Shown: one piece after another, positions 43,988 to 56,579 of the stretch | Numbering within the stretch: position 1 is the first letter of the stretch | Layout of the letters: each line of letters starts with the position of its first letter | From: Microcella putealis | GTDB taxonomy: Bacteria; Actinomycetota; Actinomycetes; Actinomycetales; Microbacteriaceae | Assembly: GCF_004216575.1 (NCBI RefSeq) | Contig: NZ_SGWW01000001.1 | Span: 1-64,000, forward strand | Direction: 5' to 3' | DNA: 64,000 nucleotides | Position numbers and translations under genes: made by a program | The notes under the pieces: model-generated | The model's input: the letters and a program-made list of their open reading frames with translations, nothing else | Database searches by the model: none | What the model was told of the DNA's origin: nothing

Positions 43988-44631
43988 CGCAGCGTTCGCC
44001 GAGCGCCGCCTCGTCCCGCCGTTCGGCGTGGGAGGCGGCGCTCGGCGACGCGGTCGACCGACTGCACCCGCGCATCCGCGAGTACGTTCGCCCGGTGCCG
44101 GCAGGTTGCGTCGGGCGCGGCTCAGGAACCTTCACAACGGCGGGGTGCCGCCGCGCGTGGCTCACTCCCGCCTTCTGGCTCGCGGCGTACAGCGGGATCG
44201 CGTTCCCTGAATTCGAGCGCGACGTTCCGTTCACGATCGAGAACCGGGCGGATGCGCGGGGCGCGATCCGCGCATCCCGCACGCTGGGCTTCTCATCGCG
44301 AACGCGAACCATGACCGACCGGGTTCGCCCGGCGCGCGGCGGGGGAGCGATTGACGCGATCGGGCGAGGCGGGTGCGTCGAGACGAAGCTGGAGGCTCAT
44401 GTTCGCGATGGCGCGCTCTGTCTCACCTCGCGCGACGTTCGCGTTCGTGTGGCAAGCCTGTGGTTCGCGGTTCCGCGGGCGCTGCGGCCGACGATCACGC
44501 TCGTTGAACGGTGGGACGATCGCGTGGGGCGTCAGCACGTCGATCTTCGCGTCGCGCTTCCCCGCATCGGCACCGTGTATGGATACGCGGGCCACTTTGA
44601 CTACCGCATCGAGAGAAACGAGACCGTGTGA
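43984..44631 (+). CDS. DUF4166 domain protein
   Basis: The 215-residue protein starts AWEALGDAVDRLHPRIREYV-like, carries the GRGSGTFTTAG segment and ends with RIGTVYGYAGHFDYRIE, consistent with DUF4166, a lipocalin-like domain of unknown function. It is coupled by 4-base overlaps both to the DUF885 gene upstream and to an SDR epimerase downstream. DUF4166 and SDR domains are often neighbours or fusions, so a joint function is likely. Confidence 0.7.
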   Translation: MTQRSPSAASSRRSAWEAALGDAVDRLHPRIREYVRPVPAGCVGRGSGTFTTAGCRRAWLTPAFWLAAYSGIAFPEFERDVPFTIENRADARGAIRASRTLGFSSRTRTMTDRVRPARGGGAIDAIGRGGCVETKLEAHVRDGALCLTSRDVRVRVASLWFAVPRALRPTITLVERWDDRVGRQHVDLRVALPRIGTVYGYAGHFDYRIERNETV

Positions 44632-45584
44632 CACAGCGCATCGTCATCGCGGGAGCCTCGGGCTTCATCGGGCGCACGCTTCAGGCGCATTTCGCCGACG
44701 TTCGCGGGTGGGAGGTCGTGACGATCGGCCGCGCGGACGCGGTGCGGTGGGGCGACGCGACGGCGATCCGATCGGCAGTCGATGGCGCCAGCCTGGTCGT
44801 CAATCTCGCGGGCAAGAGCGTCAATTGCCGCTACTCGGCGGCGAACAGGGCCGAGATTGTGCGCTCGCGTGTCGACACCACGCGGCAGCTGGCCGACGCG
44901 ATCGCCGCCGTTGAGCGACCACCGGCGCTGTGGGTGAACTCTTCGACCGCAACGATCTACCGGCACGCCATGGACCGCCCGCAGACCGAGAGCAGTGGCG
45001 AGCTGGGGGACGGCTTCTCGGTGAGTGTCGCGCGGGCGTGGGAGGACGCATTCTTCTCCGCGGAGCTGCCAGCCACTCGGCGTGTGGCTTTGCGCATGGC
45101 GATCGTGCTCGGGGACGGCAGCGCGCTCGAGCCGCTCGCCGCGCTGACGCGCGCTGGGCTGGGCGGCGCCCAGCGCGACGGTGTGTGGTTCCGGTCGACG
45201 CGCCGGCGGGCCGCGGGTACTGAACACCGTCCCGGAAGTTCGGGCGGTCGACAGAAGTTCAGCTGGGTACATGTCGACGACGTGGTCCGGGTTGTCGACT
45301 GGGTCAGCGAGCGGGCAGATATCGAGGGCGTGCTCAACGTCGCGTCCCCGCATCCGGAAGACAACCGGCGTCTCATGGCTCACCTACGGCGCATCCTGCA
45401 CCGCCCGACCGGGCTTCCGATGTTCCGGTGGATGCTCGAACTCGGCTCGATCGCAATCCGCACCGAAACCGAGTTGGTGTTGAAGAGTCGATGGGTGCTG
45501 CCCGAGCGCCTGATGGCGGAGGGATTCACGTTTGCCCACGCCGACCTCGAGAAGGCGCTTGCGAGCATCCTTGCCCCTCGATAG
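44628..45584 (+). CDS. TIGR01777-type SDR epimerase/oxidoreductase
   Basis: The 318-residue extended SDR has an N-terminal nucleotide-binding GASGFIGRTL (residues 8-17), VNLAGKSVNCRYS, WVNSSTATIYR in place of the usual YxxxK site, and FSWVHVDDVVRV, all typical of the TIGR01777 (YfcH-like) branch, whose substrate is unknown. An Arg/Gly-rich insert (about residues 185-210) precedes the WVHVDD motif. GTG start overlaps the DUF4166 stop. Confidence 0.82.
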   Translation: MTQRIVIAGASGFIGRTLQAHFADVRGWEVVTIGRADAVRWGDATAIRSAVDGASLVVNLAGKSVNCRYSAANRAEIVRSRVDTTRQLADAIAAVERPPALWVNSSTATIYRHAMDRPQTESSGELGDGFSVSVARAWEDAFFSAELPATRRVALRMAIVLGDGSALEPLAALTRAGLGGAQRDGVWFRSTRRRAAGTEHRPGSSGGRQKFSWVHVDDVVRVVDWVSERADIEGVLNVASPHPEDNRRLMAHLRRILHRPTGLPMFRWMLELGSIAIRTETELVLKSRWVLPERLMAEGFTFAHADLEKALASILAPR

Positions 45585-45592
45585 ATCGTCGT

Positions 45593-45622
45593 TTGGTGGG
45601 GGAGTGTCGCCCGCGCTAGGCT
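45593..45622 (+). promoter_or_regulatory. rpsA promoter
   Basis: TTGGTG (45593-45598), 18-bp spacer, TAGGCT (45617-45622). This would start a leader of about 100 nt near 45629. The left arm of a 13-bp inverted repeat lies inside the spacer. Confidence 0.5.
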
Positions 45623-45674
45623 GGAGAGTCGTCGATTTGACGACAATCCTGTCCGCATGCCCGGGCGACACTCC
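45601..45674. repeat. 13-bp perfect inverted repeat around the rpsA promoter
   Basis: GGAGTGTCGCCCG (45601-45613) and CGGGCGACACTCC (45662-45674) are exact reverse complements, with the -10 element and predicted transcript start between them. They could be paired operator sites, or a stem in read-through transcripts from the upstream SDR gene. Confidence 0.75.
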
Positions 45675-45727
45675 TCGCACCACGTCGTTTTGGGCCCGAA
45701 CCCTGTCCGCATCGGAGCAACCACTAC
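45629..45727 (+). promoter_or_regulatory. Structured rpsA leader
   Basis: The leader opens with GTCGTC-GATTT-GACGAC, a possible 6-bp hairpin, and carries CCTGTCCGCAT twice (45648-45658 and 45702-45712), each preceded by AANC or AACC. No Shine-Dalgarno is evident before the ATG. This could be a site where S1 controls its own synthesis. Confidence 0.4.
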
Positions 45728-47170
45728 ATGACAACCGCAACGACCAACGCCCCCAAGCAGATCGCGATCAACGACATCGGGTCTGCTGAAGACTTCCTGG
45801 CGGCGGTCGAAGAGACCCTGAAGTTCTTCAACGACGGCGACCTCATCGAAGGAACCGTCGTGAAGATCGACCGCGACGAGGTCCTCCTCGACGTGGGCTA
45901 CAAGACCGAGGGTGTTATCCCCTCCCGCGAACTCTCGATCAAGCACGACGTCGACCCCTCCGAGGTCGTCGCCGTCGGTGACATGGTCGAAGCCCTCGTT
46001 CTCCAGAAGGAGGACAAGGAGGGTCGCCTCATCCTGTCGAAGAAGCGCGCGCAGTACGAGCGTGCGTGGGGCGACGTCGAGAAGATCAAGGACTCGGACG
46101 GTGTTGTCACCGGTACGGTCATCGAGGTCGTCAAGGGTGGCCTCATCGTCGACATCGGCCTCCGCGGCTTCCTCCCCGCCTCGCTCATCGAACTGCGCCG
46201 CGTGCGTGACCTCACCCCGTACCTGGGTCAGGAGATCGAGGCGAAGATTCTCGAGCTCGACAAGAACCGCAACAACGTCGTTCTGTCGCGTCGCGCGCTG
46301 CTCGAGCAGACCCAGTCGGAGAGCCGCTCGAACTTCCTGAACGCTTTGGCCAAGGGCCAGGTCCGCAAGGGTGTCGTGTCGTCGATCGTCAACTTCGGTG
46401 CGTTCGTGGACCTAGGCGGCGTGGACGGCCTCGTGCACGTCTCCGAGCTCAGCTGGAAGCACATCGAGCACGCCAGCGAGGTCGTCGAGGTGGGCCAGGA
46501 GGTCACCGTCGAGATCCTCGAGGTCGACCTCGACCGCGAGCGCGTGTCGCTCTCGCTTAAGGCGACCCAGGAAGACCCGTGGCAGGTCTTCGCCCGCACG
46601 CACGCCATCGGCCAGATCGCTCCGGGCAAGGTCACGAAGCTCGTTCCGTTCGGTGCGTTCGTTCGCGTTGCCGACGGCATCGAGGGCCTCGTGCACATTT
46701 CGGAGCTGTCGAGCAAGCACGTCGAGCTCGCCGAGCAGGTTGTTTCGGTCGGCGACGAGGTGTTCGTCAAGGTCATCGACATCGACCTCGAGCGTCGCCG
46801 CATCTCGCTGAGCCTCAAGCAGGCCAACGAGGGCGTTGACCCCGAGGGCACCGAGTTCGACCCGGCCGTCTACGGCATGCCGACCGAGTACGACGAGCAG
46901 GGCAACTACAAGTACCCCGAGGGCTTCGACCCCGAGTCGGGCGAGTGGAAGGACGGCTTCGAGGAGCAGCGCACCAAGTGGGAGCAGGACTACGCTGCCG
47001 CCCAGGCGCGCTGGGAATCGCACAAGAAGCAGGTCGCCCAGTCGATCACCGACGAGGCCGAGCTCGACGTTCCCGCTGCGGGTTCGTTCACCTCCGACTC
47101 GGCCGGCGCGGGCACCCTCGCGGACGACGAGTCGCTCGCCGCGCTTCGCGAGAAGCTCTCCGGCAACTAA
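45728..47170 (+). CDS. rpsA: 30S ribosomal protein S1
   Basis: The 480-residue protein has four S1 RNA-binding repeats (roughly residues 38-105, 123-188, 210-277 and 295-363), with typical [16 protein letters not shown] and [21 protein letters not shown] segments, and an acidic, glutamine/alanine-containing C-terminal tail. Four repeats is the actinobacterial form; proteobacterial S1 has six. It binds mRNA during initiation. Codon choice here is the typical highly expressed kind, with many AAG and GTC codons. Confidence 0.97.
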   Translation: MTTATTNAPKQIAINDIGSAEDFLAAVEETLKFFNDGDLIEGTVVKIDRDEVLLDVGYKTEGVIPSRELSIKHDVDPSEVVAVGDMVEALVLQKEDKEGRLILSKKRAQYERAWGDVEKIKDSDGVVTGTVIEVVKGGLIVDIGLRGFLPASLIELRRVRDLTPYLGQEIEAKILELDKNRNNVVLSRRALLEQTQSESRSNFLNALAKGQVRKGVVSSIVNFGAFVDLGGVDGLVHVSELSWKHIEHASEVVEVGQEVTVEILEVDLDRERVSLSLKATQEDPWQVFARTHAIGQIAPGKVTKLVPFGAFVRVADGIEGLVHISELSSKHVELAEQVVSVGDEVFVKVIDIDLERRRISLSLKQANEGVDPEGTEFDPAVYGMPTEYDEQGNYKYPEGFDPESGEWKDGFEEQRTKWEQDYAAAQARWESHKKQVAQSITDEAELDVPAAGSFTSDSAGAGTLADDESLAALREKLSGN

Positions 47171-47197
47171 CGCCGCGCGCCTGAGGGCGCACAGCGC

Positions 47198-47238
47198 AAC
47201 GCGGGTCGTTCTCCCCTTCCGGGGAGGCGGCCCGCGTT
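47198..47238. terminator. Terminator between rpsA and the DUF4126 gene
   Basis: AACGCGGG (47198-47205) pairs with CCCGCGTT (47231-47238) around an inner CTCCCC-TTCC-GGGGAG stem. It lies between convergent genes and can serve both. Confidence 0.85.
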
Positions 47239-47244
47239 CGGCGT

Positions 47245-47838
47245 TTAGGCGGGCACGCTGCGACGCCGCTCGCGTGCGCGACGCAGGATAACGATCACGG
47301 TGACGACGAGGGCAATCAGCACGACCGCGACGATGAGCGGAAGGACGAGGGCCGAGAGGCTGAGCACGACCGCGGTGATGTCCTCCGCCGTCGACAGCGC
47401 CGGGGCGGCCGCACCCGCACTCAGCGTGTTCGCGGCCACCCGCACGAGTGCCTTGAGTAGGTGAACGGCGAGGGCGATCCCCACACCGATGGCGATCGGC
47501 ACCCAGTCGCCCGACTCCACGAAGGCCGCGGGATCACTCACCGCGACGGTCTCGGCGAGGGCGCCGCCGCCGAAAACGATGCCGCCTGACGCGGGGCGCA
47601 CGATCGACTGCAGCCAGTCGTTGATCGAGTCGACCGCGGGAATCTTGTCCGCGATGACTTCGACGACGAGCAGCAGGGCGATGATGCCCAGCACCCACTC
47701 GTTCGACAGCCACGTCCAGCCGCCCGGCAGCGAGACGCCGTCGATGAAGCGGCCGGCGAGCCCCAAGACGAGCAGAGGAATGTAGGCGTTCAGCCCCGCG
47801 GACACCGCGAGCCCTGCGCCTGTCAAGATCTCGAGCAT
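47245..47838 (-). CDS. DUF4126 membrane protein
   Basis: The 197-residue protein has about five hydrophobic segments and a basic C-terminus (RRARERRRS). The N-terminal GAGLAVSAGLNAYIPLLVLGL and the RPASGGIVFGG loop are typical of DUF4126, an uncharacterised membrane family. ATG 47838 has GGAGGACC just upstream. It converges on rpsA and shares its terminator. Confidence 0.8.
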   Translation of the reverse strand: MLEILTGAGLAVSAGLNAYIPLLVLGLAGRFIDGVSLPGGWTWLSNEWVLGIIALLLVVEVIADKIPAVDSINDWLQSIVRPASGGIVFGGGALAETVAVSDPAAFVESGDWVPIAIGVGIALAVHLLKALVRVAANTLSAGAAAPALSTAEDITAVVLSLSALVLPLIVAVVLIALVVTVIVILRRARERRRSVPA

Positions 47839-47918
47839 GGGGTCCTCCCGCGGGGTGTCTCTGCGGCCATGCTAAACCCGCGCACTGCGCGGTGCGGCGA
47901 CGCTCAGGGCCTCCCCAC

Positions 47919-47924
47919 TAGCCT
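47919..47924 (+). promoter_or_regulatory. -10 element of coaE (leaderless)
   Basis: TAGCCT ends 6 nt before ATG 47931. Confidence 0.5.
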
Positions 47925-47930
47925 GAGCGC

Positions 47931-48542
47931 ATGGATGTCGTGGGCCTGACCGGAGGCATTGCTGCGGGTAAATCGACGGTCGCCCGACGGCTCGCTGAGC
48001 TCGGCGCCGTCGTCATCGACGCCGATGCGCTGGCTCGCGAGGCGGTCGCACCGGCGAGCCCGGGACTGGCCGCGATCGCCGAGCGCTTCGGAGACCAGCT
48101 GGTGCTGCCCGACGGCTCGCTCGACCGGGCGGCGCTCGGCCGCATCGTCTTCGCCGACGATGACGCGCGCCAGCAGCTGAACGCCATCGTGCATCCTGAA
48201 GTTCGCCGCCTGTATGCCGATGCGGTCGCGGATGCGCGGGCGCGCGATCCACGGGCGGTGATCGTCTACGACGTTCCGCTGCTCGCTGAGGCGCGCGCGG
48301 CCGACGAGTTCGGCACGATCGTGGTGGTGGATGCGCCGGGTGAGGTTCGCATCGAACGGCTCGTCACGGTGCGTGGCATGGATCGCGCCGACGCCTCGAA
48401 TCGCGTCGCCGCACAGATCAGCGATGCCGAGCGGCGAGCGATGGCGGATGTCGTGATCGACTCCTCGGGAAGCATGGAGGAGACGGTGGCGCAGTCCGAC
48501 GCGCTGTGGCGCCGCTTGCTCGCGGAGCGAGACAGCGGCTGA
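47931..48542 (+). CDS. coaE: Dephospho-CoA kinase
   Basis: The 203-residue P-loop kinase performs the last step of CoA synthesis. It has the Walker A motif GLTGGIAAGKSTVA (residues 4-17), VIDADALAREAV and the lid RGMDRADASNRVAAQ. This is the short form without the extra C-terminal domain found in mycobacterial CoaE. The rpsA-coaE-uvrB order is conserved in actinobacteria. Confidence 0.95.
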   Translation: MDVVGLTGGIAAGKSTVARRLAELGAVVIDADALAREAVAPASPGLAAIAERFGDQLVLPDGSLDRAALGRIVFADDDARQQLNAIVHPEVRRLYADAVADARARDPRAVIVYDVPLLAEARAADEFGTIVVVDAPGEVRIERLVTVRGMDRADASNRVAAQISDAERRAMADVVIDSSGSMEETVAQSDALWRRLLAERDSG

Positions 48543-48575
48543 GCGCACGCCCAGAGCCGTGTCGGGGGTGCGGCC

Positions 48576-48581
48576 TAGTCT
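48576..48581 (+). promoter_or_regulatory. -10 element of uvrB (leaderless)
   Basis: TAGTCT ends 6 nt before ATG 48588. No LexA box was found in the 46-bp gap. Confidence 0.5.
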
Positions 48582-48587
48582 TTTCGC

Positions 48588-50654
48588 ATGCAAGCGACTC
48601 GTTCCGTGCGCCCCTTCGAGGTTGTCAGTGAGTATCAGCCGAGCGGTGATCAGCCTCAGGCGATCGCCGAGTTGGCGGCTCGCATCAACGCGGGCGAGAC
48701 CGACATCGTGCTGCTCGGCGCGACTGGCACGGGCAAGAGCGCGACGACCGCCTGGCTGATTGAACAGGTGCAGCGCCCGACGCTCGTCTTGGCACACAAC
48801 AAGACCCTGGCTGCGCAGCTCGCGACCGAGTTTCGCGAGCTCATGCCACATAACGCCGTCGAGTACTTCGTGTCGTACTACGACTACTACCAACCCGAGG
48901 CCTACGTTCCGCAGACCGACACCTTCATCGAGAAAGACAGCTCGATCAACGCCGAGGTTGAGCGTCTGCGCCACTCGACGACGAACGCGTTGCTGAGTCG
49001 CCGCGACGTGGTCGTGGTCTCCACGGTCTCCTGCATTTACGGCCTCGGTGCTGCGGAAGAGTACCTCGAGGCCATGGTGGCGCTGCAGGTCGGCCAGACG
49101 ATTTCGCGCGAGCAGCTCATTCGGGCCTTCGTCGCGATGCAGTATCAGCGCAACGACGTCGACTTCTCGCGGGGTAAGTTCCGCGTGCGCGGCGACACGA
49201 TCGAGATCATCCCGGTGTACGAAGAGCTCGCCATTCGCATTGAGATGTTTGGCGACGAGATTGAAGCCCTGTACGCCCTGCACCCCCTCACGGGAAACGT
49301 CGTCTCAACCCTCGACGCCGTATCGGTGTTTCCGGCCACCCACTACGCCGCGTCACCCGACACGATGCAGCGCGCGATCGGCACGATTCGCACCGAACTC
49401 GATGAGCGGCTCGCCGAACTCGAGCGCCAGGGCAAACTGCTTGAGGCTCAGCGACTGCGCATGCGTACGACATACGACCTCGAGATGATGGAGCAGATCG
49501 GTTTCTGCAACGGCATCGAGAACTATTCGCGGCACATCGACGGCCGCGCCGCGGGCGAACCACCCCACTGCCTGCTCGACTACTTCCCCGACGACTTCCT
49601 CGTTGTGATCGATGAGAGTCACGTCACCGTGCCGCAGATCGGTGCGATGTACGAGGGCGATGCCAGCCGGAAGCGCACCCTCGTCGAGCACGGCTTCCGA
49701 CTGCCGAGCGCGCTCGATAACCGCCCGCTGCGGTGGGAAGAGTTCCTCACCCGCACGGGGCAGAAGGTCTACCTCTCGGCGACGCCCGGCAAGTATGAGC
49801 TGGGTGTGTCCGATGGCGTGGTCGAGCAGATCATTCGGCCCACCGGCCTCGTTGATCCGCAGATCGTCGTGAAGCCCTCGAAGGGCCAGATCGATGATCT
49901 GCTCGAGCATATTCGTGTCCGGGTCGAGCGCGACGAGCGCGTGCTCGTCACGACTCTGACGAAGAAGATGGCCGAAGAGCTCACCGACTTCCTCGAAGAA
50001 GCCGGGGTACGCGTGCGCTACCTGCACTCCGACGTCGACACGCTGCGACGCGTCGAGCTGTTGCGCGAGTTGCGTCAGGGCGTCTACGACGTGCTCGTCG
50101 GCATCAACCTGCTGCGTGAGGGTCTCGACCTGCCCGAGGTGTCGCTGGTTGCGATCCTCGACGCCGATAAAGAGGGGTTCCTGCGCTCGTCCACCTCGCT
50201 CATCCAGACCATCGGTCGTGCCGCCCGTAACGTCTCGGGCGAGGTGCACATGTACGCCGACGTCGTGACGCCGTCCATGGCGCAGGCCATCGACGAGACA
50301 ACGCGTCGCCGCGAGCGCCAGGTTGCGTACAACCTCGAGAACGGCATCGACCCGACCCCGCTTCGCAAGCGCATCGCCGACATCACCGATCAACTCATCC
50401 GCGAGGGCGAAGACACGAAAGAGTTGCTCGCGGGCCGCGACGGCGGCAAGCGTGCCGCGACGCCCGCGAAGCGGCGCGAGGGGAAGGCTGCCGAAGGGGC
50501 CGCCGAGCTCGAGTCGATCATCGCCGACCTCACGGCGCAGATGCTGTCGGCGGCCGACGAGTTGAAGTTCGAGCTCGCCGCGCGCCTGCGCGACGAGGTG
50601 CAAGAGCTGAAGCGTGACCTGCGACAGATGTCGGAGGCCGGCCACGTCCGCTGA
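48588..50654 (+). CDS. uvrB: Excinuclease ABC subunit B
   Basis: The 688-residue damage-verifying helicase has Walker [15 protein letters not shown] (about residues 42-55), the DNA-clamping beta hairpin with [16 protein letters not shown], and helicase motif [11 protein letters not shown]-terminal UVR domain ([24 protein letters not shown]) contacts UvrC. A 30-residue Lys/Ala/Gly-rich linker precedes the UVR motif. Confidence 0.97.
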   Translation: MQATRSVRPFEVVSEYQPSGDQPQAIAELAARINAGETDIVLLGATGTGKSATTAWLIEQVQRPTLVLAHNKTLAAQLATEFRELMPHNAVEYFVSYYDYYQPEAYVPQTDTFIEKDSSINAEVERLRHSTTNALLSRRDVVVVSTVSCIYGLGAAEEYLEAMVALQVGQTISREQLIRAFVAMQYQRNDVDFSRGKFRVRGDTIEIIPVYEELAIRIEMFGDEIEALYALHPLTGNVVSTLDAVSVFPATHYAASPDTMQRAIGTIRTELDERLAELERQGKLLEAQRLRMRTTYDLEMMEQIGFCNGIENYSRHIDGRAAGEPPHCLLDYFPDDFLVVIDESHVTVPQIGAMYEGDASRKRTLVEHGFRLPSALDNRPLRWEEFLTRTGQKVYLSATPGKYELGVSDGVVEQIIRPTGLVDPQIVVKPSKGQIDDLLEHIRVRVERDERVLVTTLTKKMAEELTDFLEEAGVRVRYLHSDVDTLRRVELLRELRQGVYDVLVGINLLREGLDLPEVSLVAILDADKEGFLRSSTSLIQTIGRAARNVSGEVHMYADVVTPSMAQAIDETTRRRERQVAYNLENGIDPTPLRKRIADITDQLIREGEDTKELLAGRDGGKRAATPAKRREGKAAEGAAELESIIADLTAQMLSAADELKFELAARLRDEVQELKRDLRQMSEAGHVR

Positions 50655-50688
50655 GAGCGAGCCGGGCATCCGTGTCGGAGGCGGAGCC

Positions 50689-50694
50689 TAGAAT
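50689..50694 (+). promoter_or_regulatory. -10 element of uvrA (leaderless)
   Basis: TAGAAT ends 7 nt before GTG 50702. This, rather than the in-frame ATG 50672 that would put the hexamer inside the gene, decides the uvrA start. Confidence 0.5.
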
Positions 50695-50701
50695 GACGCG
50701 A

Positions 50702-53590
<2,889 letters not shown>

Positions 53591-53592
53591 CC

Positions 53593-55569
53593 GTGGTCTC
53601 GCGCGACGAATGGCGCCCGCGCCGCGGCGAGATCCCCACGGCGCCGGGGGTGTACCGATTTCGTGATGACGCGGGCCGCGTGCTGTACGTCGGCAAGGCC
53701 AAGAATCTGCGGCAGCGACTGACCAACTACTTCCAGCCGCTGCACTCGTTGCACGAGCGCACGCGCCGCATGGTGACGACGGCCCGGGGCGTCGAGTGGA
53801 CGATCGTCGGCACCGAACTCGAGGCGCTGCAACTCGAATACACCTGGATCAAAGAGTTCGCACCCCCGTTCAACATCAAGTTCCGTGACGACAAGACATA
53901 CCCGTACCTCGCCATCACTCTCGGTGACGCCGTTCCCCGCGTCATGGTGACGCGCACCCGCGGCATTCGGGGGGCGCGCTATTTCGGCCCGTACACCAAG
54001 GTGTGGGCGGTGCGCGAGACTGTCGACACGATGCTCAAGGCGTTTCCGATGCGCTCGTGTTCCGAGTCGACGTATAAGCGCGCCGAGGCCCGCAATCGGC
54101 CGTGCTTGCTCGGCGACATTGGCAAGTGCGCGGCGCCGTGCGTCGGGCGCATCTCCCGTTCCGACCACAAGTCGATCGCGCTCGACTTTGCGAGCTTCAT
54201 GGCCGGCAACGACGTGTCCTACGTCCGCGGGCTGAAAAAGAAGATGGCCGAGGCGGCCGCCGAGTTTGACTACGAGACGGCCGCGCGTATCCGCGATCAG
54301 ATTGGCGCACTCGAGACAGCCCTCGAAAAGAGCACCGTCGTGCTCGCCGAGGATGTCGACGCCGACGTCTTTGGCATCGCCCACGATCAGCTCTCTGCAG
54401 CCGTGCAGCTGTTCACAGTGCGTGGCGGCCGCATTCGCGGTGTGCGGGGCTGGGTCGTCGACACCGAGCTCGACGTGTCACTGGGTGACCTCGTCGACAC
54501 CGCTCTGCAGAACGCGTATGACGATCTCGTGCCGCCGCGCGAGGTCATCGTGCCCGCCCTGCCCGACGACGTGGCCGCCCTGCAGCAGGTGCTCGCCGAG
54601 CGGCGACGCGCCGGCGGAGAGCGCGGGGGAGTCCAGCTGCGCACCGCGCAGCGCGGCGACAAGGCGGCTCTGGCCGAGACCGTGCGACAGAACGCCCACG
54701 GCGCCCTCGTGCAGTACACGACGCGCCGCGCCGGCGACTTCACGGCCCGCTCGCAGGCCCTCGCCGACATTCAAGAGGCCCTCGGTCTCGCCGACGCGCC
54801 ACTGCGGCTCGAGTGCTTCGATGTCTCGCACTTCGGCGGCAAGGGCCAGGTCGCCTCCATGGTCGTCTTCGAAGACGGGCTGCCAAAGAAAGACCAGTAC
54901 CGCCGCTTCGCCATCGAGGATGCGCGCGACGACACGGACGCGATCTATCAGGTTCTGAGGCGCCGCCTCGCGTACCTGTCGGCACCCGAACTGCCGGCGA
55001 CGAGCACGGGGCTCGTTCCGGCGCCGGAGGATGCGCCGGCACCCGAGCCGGCGACGGCCGACGTCAGCACCGACTCCGACACCACCGCACACGCGGCGGG
55101 CGAGACGCCGGCTGTGACGGGCTCCCGCGCGGCGTTCCACTACCGCCCGGGGCTGCTCGTGATCGACGGCGGCGAGCCGCAGGTCAACGCGGCCGCCCGC
55201 GCGCTGCGTGACGCGGGCGTCACCGACATCGCCGTGTGCGGCATCGCCAAGCGCCTGGAAGAGGTGTGGCTGCCGGGGGAGTCGTTCCCGGTGATTCTGC
55301 CCCGCGCATCCGACGCCCTGTTTCTGCTGCAGCGCCTGCGCGACGAGGCGCACCGTTTCGCGCTGCGCTACCAGCGCACGACGCGCAAGCGCGACATCCG
55401 CACGCAACTAGCCGACGTGCCCGGGCTGGGGCCGGCGCGCATCCAGAAGCTGTTGACCCACTTCGGTTCGGTGACGCGCCTGCGGCAGGCGTCGCCCGAC
55501 GAGTTGACCGCGGTCGACGGGATCGGCCCGGCGCTGGCGGGCGAGATTCGTCGCGCGCTGGCTGGCTGA
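53593..55569 (+). CDS. uvrC: Excinuclease ABC subunit C
   Basis: The 658-residue nuclease cuts on both sides of the lesion. It has the GIY-YIG domain ([21 protein letters not shown]), cysteines [28 protein letters not shown]-like, a UVR motif ([14 protein letters not shown]) binding UvrB, an RNase H-like nuclease domain ([24 protein letters not shown]) and two C-terminal helix-hairpin-helix motifs. A Pro/Ala/Thr-rich insert of about 50 residues (nt 54985-55138) splits the nuclease domain. GTG start. Confidence 0.95.
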   Translation: MVSRDEWRPRRGEIPTAPGVYRFRDDAGRVLYVGKAKNLRQRLTNYFQPLHSLHERTRRMVTTARGVEWTIVGTELEALQLEYTWIKEFAPPFNIKFRDDKTYPYLAITLGDAVPRVMVTRTRGIRGARYFGPYTKVWAVRETVDTMLKAFPMRSCSESTYKRAEARNRPCLLGDIGKCAAPCVGRISRSDHKSIALDFASFMAGNDVSYVRGLKKKMAEAAAEFDYETAARIRDQIGALETALEKSTVVLAEDVDADVFGIAHDQLSAAVQLFTVRGGRIRGVRGWVVDTELDVSLGDLVDTALQNAYDDLVPPREVIVPALPDDVAALQQVLAERRRAGGERGGVQLRTAQRGDKAALAETVRQNAHGALVQYTTRRAGDFTARSQALADIQEALGLADAPLRLECFDVSHFGGKGQVASMVVFEDGLPKKDQYRRFAIEDARDDTDAIYQVLRRRLAYLSAPELPATSTGLVPAPEDAPAPEPATADVSTDSDTTAHAAGETPAVTGSRAAFHYRPGLLVIDGGEPQVNAAARALRDAGVTDIAVCGIAKRLEEVWLPGESFPVILPRASDALFLLQRLRDEAHRFALRYQRTTRKRDIRTQLADVPGLGPARIQKLLTHFGSVTRLRQASPDELTAVDGIGPALAGEIRRALAG

Positions 55570-55578
55570 GGCACCGGG

Positions 55579-55584
55579 TAGGCT
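55579..55584 (+). promoter_or_regulatory. -10 element of rapZ
   Basis: TAGGCT predicts a start near 55591, 26 nt before the rapZ ATG. Confidence 0.4.
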
Positions 55585-55616
55585 GGACCCACACCGCACC
55601 CAAGCAGGCTGAGGCA

Positions 55617-56489
55617 ATGAGCGAGACTCCCGCGCACGAGGTTCTGATCGTCACCGGTATGTCGGGGGCGGGCCGTTCGACGGTCGCCAATGCTTTGGAA
55701 GACCTCGGGTGGTACGTGGTCGACAACCTGCCGCCGCAGATGTTGCGTCCGCTCGTCGATCTCGCAGTGCACCCCGGCAGTCAGCTTCCCGCGATCGCCG
55801 CCGTTGTCGATGTTCGCGGTGGCAAGTTGTTCGCCGACCTCGTCGACATCGTTCACGAGTTGCGGGGTCGCACGCACCTGCGGGTGCTGTTTCTCGAGGC
55901 GACCGACGACGCGCTCGTGCGCCGTTTCGAGCAGGTGCGGCGCCCGCACCCCTTGCAGGAAGACGGCACGCTGCTCGATGGCATCGCCCGCGAGCGGGCC
56001 CGCATGCTCGAGGTGCGCGAGCTCAGTGACATCGTCATCGACACCACCAGCTTCAACATTCACCAGCTGGCGACGACGGTCACCGACATCTTCGCCCCGC
56101 AGGGCACGGCCGACGTCAAGGTCACGCTCGAAAGCTTTGGATTCAAGTACGGCACCCCGACAGACGCCGATGTGATCACCGACGCGCGTTTTCTGCCGAA
56201 CCCTTTCTGGCAACCCGAACTGCGTAGCGCGACCGGTCTCGACGAGCCCGTGCGCGACTATGTGTTGGCGCAGGAGGGCGCGAGCGAATTTCTTGACGGG
56301 CTCACGGCCATGCTTCGCCCTCAGCTGGCCGGATACGCCCGCGAGAACAAGCGGCACGCCACCTTCGCGATCGGATGCACGGGAGGTAAACACCGATCCG
56401 TCGCGATGGTGGAACAGCTGGCTGCGCGTCTGCGCGCGATGCCGGGTATCGCCGTGACCGTGAAGCATCGAGACCTCGGACGCGAGTAG
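55617..56489 (+). CDS. rapZ: RapZ-family nucleotide-binding protein
   Basis: The 290-residue protein has an N-terminal P-loop [19 protein letters not shown] (about residues 14-32), VVDNLPP, RRPHPL and the C-terminal [14 protein letters not shown] with HRDL, all conserved in the RapZ/YvcJ family. In E. coli RapZ directs decay of the GlmZ RNA; the actinobacterial role is unproven. ATG 55617 begins the homology. It lies between uvrC and whiA, but yvcK, which normally follows, is absent. Confidence 0.92.
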   Translation: MSETPAHEVLIVTGMSGAGRSTVANALEDLGWYVVDNLPPQMLRPLVDLAVHPGSQLPAIAAVVDVRGGKLFADLVDIVHELRGRTHLRVLFLEATDDALVRRFEQVRRPHPLQEDGTLLDGIARERARMLEVRELSDIVIDTTSFNIHQLATTVTDIFAPQGTADVKVTLESFGFKYGTPTDADVITDARFLPNPFWQPELRSATGLDEPVRDYVLAQEGASEFLDGLTAMLRPQLAGYARENKRHATFAIGCTGGKHRSVAMVEQLAARLRAMPGIAVTVKHRDLGRE

Positions 56490-56579
56490 GCTCGACTGTC
56501 GCCGAGTGCGACGCGCCGCACGATCCGCGGCCCGCAGCGACGACGACCACCGCCGACGAACCCCAGAGGAGACCACCCC

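Noticed and set aside
48543..48587. LexA/SOS box before uvrB, and before uvrA (50655-50701)
   Set aside because: No GAAC-N4-GTTC-like site is present in either gap.
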